Source of the DNA: Alphaproteobacteria bacterium HGW-Alphaproteobacteria-4
Lineage (GTDB): Bacteria > Pseudomonadota > Alphaproteobacteria > Rhodobacterales > Rhodobacteraceae
Direction: 5' to 3'
NCBI GenBank assembly: GCA_002842855.1
Contig: PHEE01000025.1
Span: 1 to 64,000, forward strand
Length of the DNA: 64,000 bases
Below are positions 36,132 through 44,376 of this stretch, piece by piece (the stretch's first letter is position 1; each line of letters opens with the position of its first letter). The translations under genes and the position numbers were made by a program. The notes under the pieces were generated by a model that saw nothing but the letters and a program-made list of their open reading frames with translations, ran no database searches and was not told the origin of the DNA.

Positions 36132-36998
36132 GGTATTGGCTTGCAGTCTTTCGGTCACCGCGCGCATTTGCTGGTCGAGCCAGAGGCGGCCCGCATCAAC
36201 CCACGCGACATATTGCGAAAGTGCAGGTTCTAGCGCGGGCACCCGCGCAGATATCGACGGAGCAAAAGCGTAGACCGCTACGGCCACCACAGCGAGCAGG
36301 ACGACCGACAAAAAGCCCGAGCGGAACCCTGCACGCCGACGTGCGCGCGCTTCGGGTGCATCGCGCGACGCAGGTGCGCTGCCCCGTTCAGAAGTGGCGC
36401 GCAGGGTCGAATTGATGACCTCGATATCGGGAAGCCGGTCTCGCCGTGCACTGTTGGCGGGCGCGGTGTCGGTCGAGTCGGGCCGCAGCCGGGCACTGAG
36501 CTCTGGTGCGGGTGCCTCGGCGGGCGGTGCAACCGCAGCGGCACGGGCCGCAAGCGCGGCGGGTATTTGGTCCAGCCCAAGGTCCGGCTGGGTTTCCAGG
36601 CCGCGGCTCTCGGCGCGGCGCGCCCGCGCCTCGCGCTCTGCTTCTTCGCGCAGGATCGAAAGCAGATTTTCGTCGAGCATCCGCCGCGTGGCGTCGGATT
36701 CGAGCGGTTCGCTTTCGTCTTCAGATTGATCGTCGCCTTCGGGCTGCAAGGCGTCGGCCGGCACATCAAGGGCTTGCGGCGCTGGCTCTGCCCTGCTTTC
36801 CGACAGCTCGTCGCCCCATTCCTCGGCGGTGGGAAAACTTTCCGTGGCTTTCGCCGCCTCATTTTCAAGCACAGTATCAGTGCCCGGCTGAAACCATGTG
36901 TGGCCGCACGAGGAACACTGAACGTCGCGCCCGCCGTCAGGAATGACGCTGTCATCCACTTCGTATTGCGCGTCGCAGTTTGGGCAAATCAGCCGCAT
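36129..36998 (-). CDS. Zinc-ribbon membrane protein (MJ0042-type finger)
   Basis: A 289-residue protein with an N-terminal zinc ribbon, MRLICPNCDAQYEVDD...CSSCGHTW, giving two CxxC pairs (Cys5/8 and about Cys30/33). Next comes an acidic, disordered Glu/Ala/Pro-rich region (about 40-210), and then one hydrophobic helix near 232-252 (FLSVVLLAVVAVAVYAFA) and a short C-terminal tail. This is the zinc-ribbon/DUF3426-like architecture common in Rhodobacteraceae, with unknown function. It is divergent from ftsE, which starts at 37146. Confidence 0.85.
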   Translation of the reverse strand: MRLICPNCDAQYEVDDSVIPDGGRDVQCSSCGHTWFQPGTDTVLENEAAKATESFPTAEEWGDELSESRAEPAPQALDVPADALQPEGDDQSEDESEPLESDATRRMLDENLLSILREEAEREARARRAESRGLETQPDLGLDQIPAALAARAAAVAPPAEAPAPELSARLRPDSTDTAPANSARRDRLPDIEVINSTLRATSERGSAPASRDAPEARARRRAGFRSGFLSVVLLAVVAVAVYAFAPSISARVPALEPALSQYVAWVDAGRLWLDQQMRAVTERLQANT

Positions 36999-37145
36999 TT
37001 TACCCCACGCCCACCCAAGCCACTGCCATTCTGGCGTTTGCTTTACACATGTTGTAGCAAGCACTGAACTGATATCCAAGTCTTTGTGGCACTTCGATCG
37101 CGAGGTGCGGCAATGGGCCGGGGTCGGCAAGGGCAGGGCGCGCGC

Positions 37146-37817
37146 GTGATCGAGTTGCAGTCGGTAGCGATGAACTATGGCGGCGGTGAATTATTCGCCG
37201 ACGTTTCGCTTAAACTTGCGCCGGGATCGTTCCAGTTTCTGACCGGCCCCTCGGGTGCGGGCAAGACCACGCTGCTGAAACTATGCTACGGCGAGTTGGT
37301 GCCCTCGGCCGGGCAGGTGCAGTTGTTCGGGCAGGAAGTCCGCGAAATGCGGCGCGACGATACCGCGCGCATGCGTCGCCGGGTTGGCGTGGTGCATCAG
37401 GATTGCAGCTTTCTCGATCACCTTCCTTTGGCGGAAAATGTGGCCCTGCCGTTGACCGTGGCCGGGCGCGCCGCCGACGCGGCGGAACTTTCGGAGTTGC
37501 TTGCATGGGTGGGCCTTGCGCCACATGCGCAGGCGCTGCCGCCGCAGCTTTCGGGGGGCGAGCGGCAGCGCGCGGCGCTTGCGCGTGCGGTCATCATGGC
37601 GCCCGATGTGATTTTGGCGGATGAGCCGACGGGCAACGTCGATTGGGAAATGTCGCTGCGGCTGCTGACGCTGTTGGTCGAACTGAACCGGATGGGCAAA
37701 GCGGTATTGATTGCAACGCACGACCTGAACTTGATTCGGGCGGCCAAGTCGCAAGTTTCGGCGCGCGTCCTGCGGTTCCAGAACAAACGCCTGCAGGTTG
37801 CGGGGGCCGATCTGTGA
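37146..37817 (+). CDS. ftsE: Cell-division ABC transporter ATP-binding protein FtsE
   Basis: Cytoplasmic ATPase partner of FtsX, regulating peptidoglycan hydrolases at the septum. It has 223 residues. Walker A GPSGAGKT lies at about 34-41, signature LSGGERQR near 138, Walker B VILADEPTGNVD near 158, and switch His in ATHDLN near 193. A GTG start at 37146 is chosen because the family begins MIE directly before the first strand; an in-frame ATG at 37113 would add 11 residues. Its TGA overlaps the ftsX GTG. Confidence 0.92.
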   Translation: MIELQSVAMNYGGGELFADVSLKLAPGSFQFLTGPSGAGKTTLLKLCYGELVPSAGQVQLFGQEVREMRRDDTARMRRRVGVVHQDCSFLDHLPLAENVALPLTVAGRAADAAELSELLAWVGLAPHAQALPPQLSGGERQRAALARAVIMAPDVILADEPTGNVDWEMSLRLLTLLVELNRMGKAVLIATHDLNLIRAAKSQVSARVLRFQNKRLQVAGADL

Positions 37818-38710
37818 GCGCGCGGCGCGACAGACGACGGCAGGCAATACCTGCCGCCGCGCGGGTGGTGCCGCCCTCGGGCTTCACCGCGCGTTTGACG
37901 CTGTTCAGTGCGGCCACGATGGCATTTCTGGCGGTATTTGCGCTGGCGATGTCGATGGCCACGGGGCGGATTGCCGACCGCTGGAGCGACGAGTTGGCGC
38001 GCACGGCGACGGTGCGCATTTCGGCGCCCGCCGCGCAGATGGCAGCTCAGACGGCGGCGGTGCTGGCGGTGCTTGACGCAACGCCCGGCGTTGCCTCGGC
38101 GCGGGCGCTGACGGCGGACGAGATGCAGGTGCTGCTCGGGCCTTGGTTCGGGCCTGACTTGCCGCTTGCCAGTCTGCCGTTGCCGCAACTGGTCGAAGTG
38201 GTCGAGGCACCTGCCGGGATTGATGCCGAAGGCCTGAGGCTGCGCCTTTCCGCCGAGGCGCCTGGCGCGGTGCTTGACGATCATGCGCGCTGGCGCCGAC
38301 CTCTGGTTGAGGCAGCGGCGCGGTTGCGGCTTCTGGCCATGGTTTCGCTGGCGCTGATCACAGTGACCACAGCGGCGATGATCGTGCTGGCGGCACAGGC
38401 GGCTTTGGCGGCGAACGTGCAGGTGATCCGGGTCCTGCGTCTGGTGGGTGCGCGCGATCAATTCATCGCGCGGGCATTCGTGCGCCGCTTCACGCTGCGC
38501 GCGCTTGTGGGGGCGGCGGCGGGTGTTGCTGCAGGGCTTGTTGCGCTTTTCGTTTTGCCCGCGGCGAGCACGGCCGACAGCCTGATGGCCGACTTCGGCT
38601 TTTCCGGCGCACAATGGCTTGCGCCGTTGGCGATTCCGTTACTGGCTGGGCTGGTAGCGTGGGGGGCCACGCGCGCCTCTGCTTTGACAATGCTCAGGGG
38701 GATTCGGTGA
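37814..38710 (+). CDS. ftsX: Cell-division membrane protein FtsX
   Basis: Membrane partner of FtsE, 298 residues. The cytoplasmic N-terminus (about 1-25) is basic, followed by one helix, a periplasmic domain (about 60-165), then three helices near 175-200, 230-250 and 270-285. The DNVQVIRVLRLVGA-type motif (ANVQVIRVLRLVGARD) lies near 210. The GTG start overlaps the ftsE stop (GTGA), and its TGA overlaps the GTG of the acyltransferase gene, giving a three-gene coupled unit. Confidence 0.9.
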   Translation: MSARRDRRRQAIPAAARVVPPSGFTARLTLFSAATMAFLAVFALAMSMATGRIADRWSDELARTATVRISAPAAQMAAQTAAVLAVLDATPGVASARALTADEMQVLLGPWFGPDLPLASLPLPQLVEVVEAPAGIDAEGLRLRLSAEAPGAVLDDHARWRRPLVEAAARLRLLAMVSLALITVTTAAMIVLAAQAALAANVQVIRVLRLVGARDQFIARAFVRRFTLRALVGAAAGVAAGLVALFVLPAASTADSLMADFGFSGAQWLAPLAIPLLAGLVAWGATRASALTMLRGIR

Positions 38711-39447
38711 AAAACGCGCTGCAATACGGCCGGTCGGTCTTCTTTGTGTGCCAGATGTATCTGGCGTTGGCGCTGGTGGCAACGCTGGGGCTGCCCTATG
38801 CCCTGATCGGCGGTCGGCAGGCGACCTACAAGGTGATTCACTTCTACTGTCGCTGGGTGATGGTCAGCGCCCGGCTGCTGGTTGGTCTGCGCTGCGAAGT
38901 GCGCGGAACGCCGCCCGAAGGCGAAGTGCTGATTGCTGCCAAGCACCAGTCATTTCTCGATATTCTAATGATTGTCAGCGCGCTTCCCGCCTTCAAGTTC
39001 ATCATGAAGAAAGAACTGCGCTTTGTGCCTTTCGTCGGCTGGTATGCCGCCCTCATCGGCTGCGTGCCGGTTGAGCGCGGCAAGCGCGGCCACGCGATCA
39101 AGGCGATGGTGGCGGGCGTGAGGGCGGGGCGCGAACAGGGCGCGCCGCTTATCATCTTTTCGCAAGGCACCCGGGTCGCTGCGGGGGCGCGCAAGCCCTA
39201 CAAGATCGGCACCGGCGTGCTCTACCATGAACTGGGGCAGGGCTGCGTGCCAGTGGCGGTGAACGTGGGCGTGTTCTGGCCGCGCCGTTCGTGGTTGCGC
39301 AAGCCGGGGCTGGCGGTGGTCGAGTTTATGCCGATGATTCCGGCGGGGCTTGAGATCGGCGACTTCATGACGCGGCTGGAATCGGTGGTGGAAGCCGAAT
39401 CGAACCGGCTGATGGCCGAGGCTGGCTTTACAGCGCCGCTCGGTTGA
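38707..39447 (+). CDS. plsC: 1-acyl-sn-glycerol-3-phosphate acyltransferase (PlsC family)
   Basis: Adds the second acyl chain to lysophosphatidic acid. The 246-residue protein has an N-terminal hydrophobic helix, the HX4D motif in AAKHQSFLDILM near 79-85, and an FSQGTRV motif near 154-160 that corresponds to the usual FPEGTR. The Gln in place of Glu is a variant found in this group. The GTG start overlaps the ftsX stop. Coupling of FtsEX with a phospholipid acyltransferase may coordinate membrane supply with division, but this is inference. Confidence 0.9.
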   Translation: MKNALQYGRSVFFVCQMYLALALVATLGLPYALIGGRQATYKVIHFYCRWVMVSARLLVGLRCEVRGTPPEGEVLIAAKHQSFLDILMIVSALPAFKFIMKKELRFVPFVGWYAALIGCVPVERGKRGHAIKAMVAGVRAGREQGAPLIIFSQGTRVAAGARKPYKIGTGVLYHELGQGCVPVAVNVGVFWPRRSWLRKPGLAVVEFMPMIPAGLEIGDFMTRLESVVEAESNRLMAEAGFTAPLG

Positions 39448-39450
39448 GCC

Positions 39451-39765
39451 TCAGGCCAGTTTCAGTGTCGCGATTCCCGCGATGATCAACAAGATGCCGG
39501 TAACGCGCAGTGCCGTTACGGGTTCGTTGAACAGGTAGACCGCTGCAATCGCGGTGCCGAGCGCGCCGATTCCGGTCCAGACCGCATAGGCGGTGCCGAC
39601 CGGCAGCGACCGCATCGCATTGGACAGGAGCACGAACGAGATGGTGGCGACCGCCAGTGTCCAGAGGCTTGGCCACAGGCGGCTGAAGTTGTCGGAATAC
39701 TTCAGGCCGAGCGCCCAGCCCACCTCGCAGATGCCTGCAAGCGTCAGCACTAGCCACGGGTTCAC
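39451..39765 (-). CDS. sugE: SugE/Gdx-type small multidrug-resistance family exporter
   Basis: A 104-residue membrane protein with four helices. The active-site Glu lies in [15 protein letters not shown] near residues 13-27, and [18 protein letters not shown] near 53-70 is typical. The GWALGLKY and [15 protein letters not shown] stretches match the SugE/Gdx branch, known guanidinium exporters, better than EmrE. Start is GTG at 39763-39765, sharing bases with the accA stop (GTGA), so expression is tied to accA. No guanidine riboswitch is seen. Its stop is 3 bases from that of the convergent plsC. Confidence 0.88.
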   Translation of the reverse strand: MNPWLVLTLAGICEVGWALGLKYSDNFSRLWPSLWTLAVATISFVLLSNAMRSLPVGTAYAVWTGIGALGTAIAAVYLFNEPVTALRVTGILLIIAGIATLKLA

Positions 39766-40718
39766 GCGGCAAGCCCCTTGGCGCCCATGGCGAGGTATTT
39801 CGCGCGCCGACTCTGGACGAGATTGGTATTCTGGCTGCGCAACTCATCGAGCAGGAGCGCGATTTCGCTGCCCACAGCTGCAATCGCCGCCGCCGGGTCG
39901 CGTTGGGCACCGCCGAGCGGTTCGGCAACGATGCGGTCGATCACGCCCAGCTTCTTCAGATCTTGCGCGGTCAGGCGCAGCGCTTCTGCGGCCTCGCGCA
40001 TCTTTTCGGCGTCCTTCCAGAGGATCGAGGCGCAGCCTTCGGGCGAGATTACCGAATAGATCGAGTGTTCCAGCATTGCCACCCGGTCGCCGGTGGCAAA
40101 GGCGACGGCGCCACCCGAGCCGCCTTCGCCAATCACCACGGAAACCAGCGGCACCTTGATTTCGAGGCACTTCGACGTGCTTCTGGCGATGGCTTCCGCC
40201 TGCCCTCGTTCTTCTGCGCCCTTGCCGGGGTAGGCGCCGGGTGTGTCGATAAGCGTGATAACCGGCAGCCCGAACCGGTCGGCGAGGTCCATCAGCCGGA
40301 TCGCCTTGCGATAACCTTCGGGGCGCGCCATGCCGAAATTGCGCTCGATCCGGCTTTTGGTGTCGTGCCCTTTTTCATTGCCAATCACCACTACCGGCTG
40401 GTCGTTGAACCGCGCGAGACCGCCCATCACCGCATGGTCATCAGCAAAATTGCGATCGCCCGCCAGCGGCGTGTATTCGGTGAAAAGCGCCTCAATGTAA
40501 TTCATGCAATGTGGCCGGTCCGGGTGGCGCGCGACTTGGCATTTGCGCCATGGGTCAAGGTTCTTGTAAAGGTCGCGCAGCATGTCGGCGGCCTTTTTGT
40601 CTAGCGCCGTTGCCTCTTTCTCGACATCCATGCCTTCGCTCTTGCGCGCCATCGCGCGCAGTTCCTCGGCCTTGCCTTCGATCTCGGCCAAGGGTTTTTC
40701 GAACTCGAGATAGGTCAT
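39762..40718 (-). CDS. accA: Acetyl-CoA carboxylase carboxyltransferase subunit alpha
   Basis: Transfers the carboxyl group from carboxybiotin to acetyl-CoA, first committed step of fatty acid synthesis. It has 318 residues with the family N-terminus [16 protein letters not shown], a conserved [20 protein letters not shown] stretch, the oxyanion-side [15 protein letters not shown] near 195, and [12 protein letters not shown] near 222. Start 40718 is used because the preceding in-frame stretch is not conserved. A SugE-type exporter gene is coupled directly downstream. Confidence 0.95.
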   Translation of the reverse strand: MTYLEFEKPLAEIEGKAEELRAMARKSEGMDVEKEATALDKKAADMLRDLYKNLDPWRKCQVARHPDRPHCMNYIEALFTEYTPLAGDRNFADDHAVMGGLARFNDQPVVVIGNEKGHDTKSRIERNFGMARPEGYRKAIRLMDLADRFGLPVITLIDTPGAYPGKGAEERGQAEAIARSTSKCLEIKVPLVSVVIGEGGSGGAVAFATGDRVAMLEHSIYSVISPEGCASILWKDAEKMREAAEALRLTAQDLKKLGVIDRIVAEPLGGAQRDPAAAIAAVGSEIALLLDELRSQNTNLVQSRRAKYLAMGAKGLAA

Positions 40719-40801
40719 GGTGCACCCCATTCAGGAACCCCGACTATATGAAACGCCGGGGCGGCAAATGCAACGGGGCTGGCGGCGCGCCTGAAACACC
40801 A

Positions 40802-40830
40802 GCGCCCCGGCCTTTGCAGGGCCGGGGCGC
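40802..40830 (-). terminator. Hairpin downstream of the malyl-CoA lyase gene
   Basis: A perfect 11-bp GC-rich stem (40802-40812 with 40820-40830) with a 7-base loop sits between the stop of the malyl-CoA lyase gene (40881) and accA. Only a weak T-containing sequence follows on the minus strand. It is a probable terminator for the lyase transcript. Confidence 0.55.
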
Positions 40831-40880
40831 GGTTTCCCTCGTGCGGGCAGGGCCTCCCCAGCCCCCGCCGCTCCGGGATC

Positions 40881-41764
40881 TCAGTCAGCGGTCAGATCGG
40901 CCTGCCGCACAATGCCTTCGGCCTGCTTGATTGAGGCGATATCGACCAGCCGCCCCTTGTAGACCGTGGCGCCTTCGCCCCGCGCCTTTGCCGCCTCCAT
41001 CGCCGCAAGAATCTCGCGCGCTTCGGCAACGGCGGCGGCGGAGGGGGTGAAGACCTCATTGCAAAGCGCCACCTGTTTCGGGTGAATCGCCCATTTGCCT
41101 ACCATCCCGAGCGTTGCCGAGCGGCGGGCCTGCGCACGAAAGCCCTCGTCATCAGAGAAATCGCCAAACGGCCCATCGACCGGCAGCACCCCATGCGTGC
41201 GGCAAGCGGCAACGATGGCGGCCTGCGCCCAGTGCCACGGGTCGGGCCAGTATTTCGCGCCTTCGCGCAGCATGTAATAGTTTTCCTGCGTGCCGCCGAT
41301 GCCGGTGGTGGCCATGCCCATGCTGGCCGCAAAATCTGCCGCGCCAAGGCTCATCGCCTGAAGCCGTGGGCTCGAAGCCGCGATTTGCTCGACATGGGCG
41401 ATGCCCGCCGCCGATTCGATGATCACCTCAAGGCTGATCCGTTTTGTGCGGCCCTTTGCGGCCTCGATCGCCGTGACCAGCGCATCGACGGCATAAACAT
41501 CTGCCGCACAGCCCACCTTGGGGATCATGATCTGGTCGATCCGCTCAGAGCCCTGTTCCATCAGGTCAACCACATCGCGGTACCAATAGGGTGTATCCAG
41601 CCCGTTGATCCGCACCGACAGGTGCTTGGTGCCCCAGTTCACCCCATGACTTGCCGCGATGATGTTGGCGCGGGCGGTGGCCTTGTCGCTAGGGGCCACG
41701 GAATCTTCCAGATCGAGGTTGATCACGTCAGCAGCACTTGCCGGGGCTGGATGCGGAAGCTCAT
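40881..41764 (-). pseudogene. mcl1: Malyl-CoA/beta-methylmalyl-CoA lyase with 5' frameshifting deletion
   Basis: In the ethylmalonyl-CoA pathway this enzyme cleaves (2R,3S)-beta-methylmalyl-CoA and condenses or cleaves malyl-CoA. The body from ASAADVINLDLEDSV to the C-terminus closely follows Rhodobacter Mcl1, including IIESAAGIAHVEQIAASS, the metal-site DFAASMGM and HPKQVALCNEVFTPS. The family N-terminus MSFRIQP is present at 41744-41764, but the reading frame then breaks. About 25 residues including the expected RCQLFGPGSRP substrate-binding segment are missing, and the frame shifts near 41742. A TTG-started in-frame ORF from 41780 gives a scrambled N-terminus without the essential Arg region. 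It is either a real lesion or a consensus error. Confidence 0.85.
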
Positions 41765-41935
41765 ACGGGGCCTTTCGCAAGGAAGTTTCACAATTGGTGC
41801 TGCGCGTGTTAGATTATTGCGCAGCCCAGTGCAAGTCGCTTTCGCGCCCGCAGCGCAGCATTTCCGCGCCGCAGCAAGGCTTGACGGCACCACGGCGACC
41901 GCGCCCTATGCGCCCGAACCGATCCGGGGAAAGCC

Positions 41936-42901
41936 ATGAGCCTGACCGTTACCGCCGAAAGTTTCCGCCTGCGCGAGGTCTTCACCATTTCGCGCGGCTC
42001 GCGGACCGAGGCAAAGGTGCTGACCGTGCGGCTGGCGCGCGGCGGCATCACCGGCTGGGGCGAATGTGTGCCTTATGCGCGCTATGGTGAAAGCCCGGCC
42101 AGCGTGACCGCGCAGATTGGGAGGTTGCCTGCGGGCATTACCCGTGAAGCTCTGCAAGACCTGCTGCCCCCCGGTGCCGCCCGCAACGCGGTAGATTGCG
42201 CGCTTTGGGACCATGCGGCAAAGGCCGCCGGGGTGCGGGTCTGGCGGCTTGCCGGGCTGCCCGCGCCGAAGCCGCAAACCACCGCCTTCACGCTGTCGCT
42301 CGACACGCCCGAAAACATGCGCGCGGCGGCGGCGCGCCATGCGCACCGCCCGATTCTGAAAATCAAGCTTGGCACGCCTGATGACATGGCGCGGCTGGAG
42401 GCGGTGCGGGCGGGGGCGCCGAAGCCCACGATCATCGTTGACGCCAACGAGGGTTGGAGCGCCGAGGTCTATGCTGATCTTGCGCCGCATCTTCTGCGCC
42501 TTGGCGTGGCGATGGTGGAACAGCCGCTGCCCGCCGGGGCCGATGACATGCTGGCCGAAATCGCGCGGCCGCTGCCGGTATGCGCCGATGAAAGCTGCCA
42601 CGACCGCGCCACTCTGGCGGGGCTGAAAGGTAAATACGACATCGTCAACATCAAGCTCGACAAGACCGGCGGGCTGACCGAAGCGCTGGCCCTGCGCGAT
42701 GCCGCCCGCGCGGCGGGGTTTGGTGTGATGGTCGGCAGCATGGTCGGCACCAGCCTTGCGATGGCGCCTGCCGTGCTGGTGGCCCAAGGCGCCCTTTACA
42801 CAGACCTTGACGGCCCGCTTTTGTTGGCCGAAGACCGCGCCAACCCGCTGCACTACGCGGCGGGAATGGTGCACCCGCCCGAGGCGGAATTGTGGGGATG
42901 A
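41936..42901 (+). CDS. Dipeptide epimerase / N-acyl amino acid racemase of the enolase superfamily
   Basis: A 321-residue enzyme with an N-terminal capping domain and a barrel. The catalytic lysines are in LKIKLG near 141-146 (KxK), metal ligands in DANEGW near 168, EQPLP near 192 and ADES near 215, and the second base in NIKLDKTGG near 239. This is the muconate-lactonizing subgroup, specifically L-Ala-D/L-Glu epimerase-like or the DgcA N-acetyl-D-Glu racemase type. Function is open between peptidoglycan peptide recycling and D-Glu catabolism. The stop overlaps the start of the D-amino-acid transaminase gene (ATGA). Confidence 0.85.
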   Translation: MSLTVTAESFRLREVFTISRGSRTEAKVLTVRLARGGITGWGECVPYARYGESPASVTAQIGRLPAGITREALQDLLPPGAARNAVDCALWDHAAKAAGVRVWRLAGLPAPKPQTTAFTLSLDTPENMRAAAARHAHRPILKIKLGTPDDMARLEAVRAGAPKPTIIVDANEGWSAEVYADLAPHLLRLGVAMVEQPLPAGADDMLAEIARPLPVCADESCHDRATLAGLKGKYDIVNIKLDKTGGLTEALALRDAARAAGFGVMVGSMVGTSLAMAPAVLVAQGALYTDLDGPLLLAEDRANPLHYAAGMVHPPEAELWG

Positions 42902-43770
42902 ACGCGATGAGCAGAACCGTCTATGTGAATGGCGCCTATGTGCCCGAAGCCGAAGCTAAGGTTTCGGTCTTTGACCGCGGCTTTCTGATGGCCGACGGGG
43001 TCTATGAGGTGACTTCGGTTCTGGGCGGCAAGCTGATTGACTTTGCGGGCCACGCGGCGCGGCTGAAACGCAGCCTCAATGAGCTGGAAATGGCTGCCCC
43101 GGTTGATGATGCCGAACTGCTGGCGATTCACCGCGAGCTGGTGGCGCGGAACGGCATCACCGATGGCATGGTCTATCTGCAAATCACCCGTGGCAACCCC
43201 GGCGACCGCGATTTTGCCTGGCCCGACCCGGCGTTGGTGCCTGCCACGCTGGTGCTGTTCACCCAGTCAAAGCCCGGCATGGCTGACAGCCCGCAGGCAA
43301 AGACCGGGATCAAGGTGATCACCATCGACGACATCCGTTGGGGCCGCCGCGACATCAAGACGGTGCAACTGCTCTACCCGTCAATGGGCAAGATGATGGC
43401 GAAAAAGGCGGGCGTTGATGATGCCTGGCTGGTTGAGGATGGTTTCGTGACCGAAGGCACCTCGAACAACGCCTATATCGTCGCCGGGGGCCAGATCATC
43501 ACCCGGCAGTTGGGCAACGACATCCTGCACGGCATCACCCGCGCGGCGGTGCTGCGCTTTGCCCGCGAGGCGCAGATGGAGGTGGTTGAGCGCCCCTTCA
43601 CGGTTGATGAGGCGCGCACGGCGGACGAGGCCTTTATCACCTCGGCCAGCGCCTTCGTGATGCCGGTGGTGGAAATCGACGGCAAGCAGATCGGCAGCGG
43701 CAAACCCGGCAAGGTGGCAACCCGCCTGCGCGAGATCTACCTTGAGGAAAGCCGCAAGGCGGGGGTGTGA
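42898..43770 (+). CDS. dat: Branched-chain/D-amino-acid transaminase, class IV
   Basis: PLP-dependent aminotransferase of fold class IV, most like D-amino-acid transaminase. The 290-residue protein has VFDRGFLMADGVYEV near 24-38, the PLP Lys in RRDIKTVQLL near 155, the phosphate-binding TEGTSNNAYIV near 185-195, and LGNDILHGITR near 206-216. ATG 42898 overlaps the epimerase stop; 42907 is an alternative. The pairing with the epimerase suggests a route from D- or N-acyl-D-amino acids (for example D-Glu) to 2-oxo acids, which is inference. Confidence 0.87.
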   Translation: MNAMSRTVYVNGAYVPEAEAKVSVFDRGFLMADGVYEVTSVLGGKLIDFAGHAARLKRSLNELEMAAPVDDAELLAIHRELVARNGITDGMVYLQITRGNPGDRDFAWPDPALVPATLVLFTQSKPGMADSPQAKTGIKVITIDDIRWGRRDIKTVQLLYPSMGKMMAKKAGVDDAWLVEDGFVTEGTSNNAYIVAGGQIITRQLGNDILHGITRAAVLRFAREAQMEVVERPFTVDEARTADEAFITSASAFVMPVVEIDGKQIGSGKPGKVATRLREIYLEESRKAGV

Positions 43771-43812
43771 ACCGCCGCCAGATCGGCCGCGCGGTCAGCC
43801 CGCACGCCCGAT

Positions 43813-44238
43813 TCAGGGGCTGTGGAAGATGCTGATTGCGGCGGGGTCGATCTGCGCCGGGGTGATGCCCGCAAGGATCAGCCGGGTGACGCCATCGACC
43901 ACAATCGCGGTGTCGGTGGTGCCCATCGGCTGAATGTCATACCCGGGTATCACTTCGGCCGCGTAGACGACGATTTCGATGCTGTCTTCGCCCGGGGTGA
44001 AATCTGTCACCGTGCTGGCTGCGGTTTCGCCTGCGTCATAGCCAGACCAGAACACATCTGCGCCGGTGCCACCGGTCAGCGTGCTTCCGGCGTATCCAAA
44101 CAAGATGTCGTCGCCCGCACCGCCTTGCAGCAGATCATTGCCTTCGGTGCCATTCAGGGACTGGTCGTCGGGCTCGTCATCATTGGACGACATCGCAAAT
44201 CCGACGAAAAGCAGCGGCAGGAAAATCAGCATGTCCAT
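43813..44238 (-). CDS. Small RTX-repeat protein with an N-terminal membrane segment
   Basis: A 141-residue protein. It has an N-terminal hydrophobic stretch MDMLIFLPLLFVGFAM, an acidic linker SNDDEPDDQ, then calcium-binding nonapeptide-type repeats NGTEGNDLLQGGAGDDILFG and TLTGGTGADVFWSG. The C-terminal beta-rich part carries TDFTPGEDSIEI and ends ISIFHSP. Most RTX proteins are large and secreted without an N-terminal signal, so this minimal anchored form is unusual. A GAGGG site precedes ATG 44238. No secretion genes are adjacent; the nearest are at 3.3-6.3 kb. Confidence 0.78.
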   Translation of the reverse strand: MDMLIFLPLLFVGFAMSSNDDEPDDQSLNGTEGNDLLQGGAGDDILFGYAGSTLTGGTGADVFWSGYDAGETAASTVTDFTPGEDSIEIVVYAAEVIPGYDIQPMGTTDTAIVVDGVTRLILAGITPAQIDPAAISIFHSP

Positions 44239-44376
44239 GGAACCCTCGTGCGGTCAATGCGGGCAACCAAGCTGCAAGCAACTGTGAAGTCAATTGGAGG
44301 TGTCAAAAATGCGGCAGACAACGCGAAGATTGGAAGCAGTGATTAACAAATCTGCGTATTGGCCTGCGGCGACGAT

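Noticed and set aside
41762-41780. TTG at 41780 as the real start of malyl-CoA lyase
   Set aside because: It gives a novel N-terminus with no family match, while the authentic MSFRIQP start is visible at 41764 in another frame.
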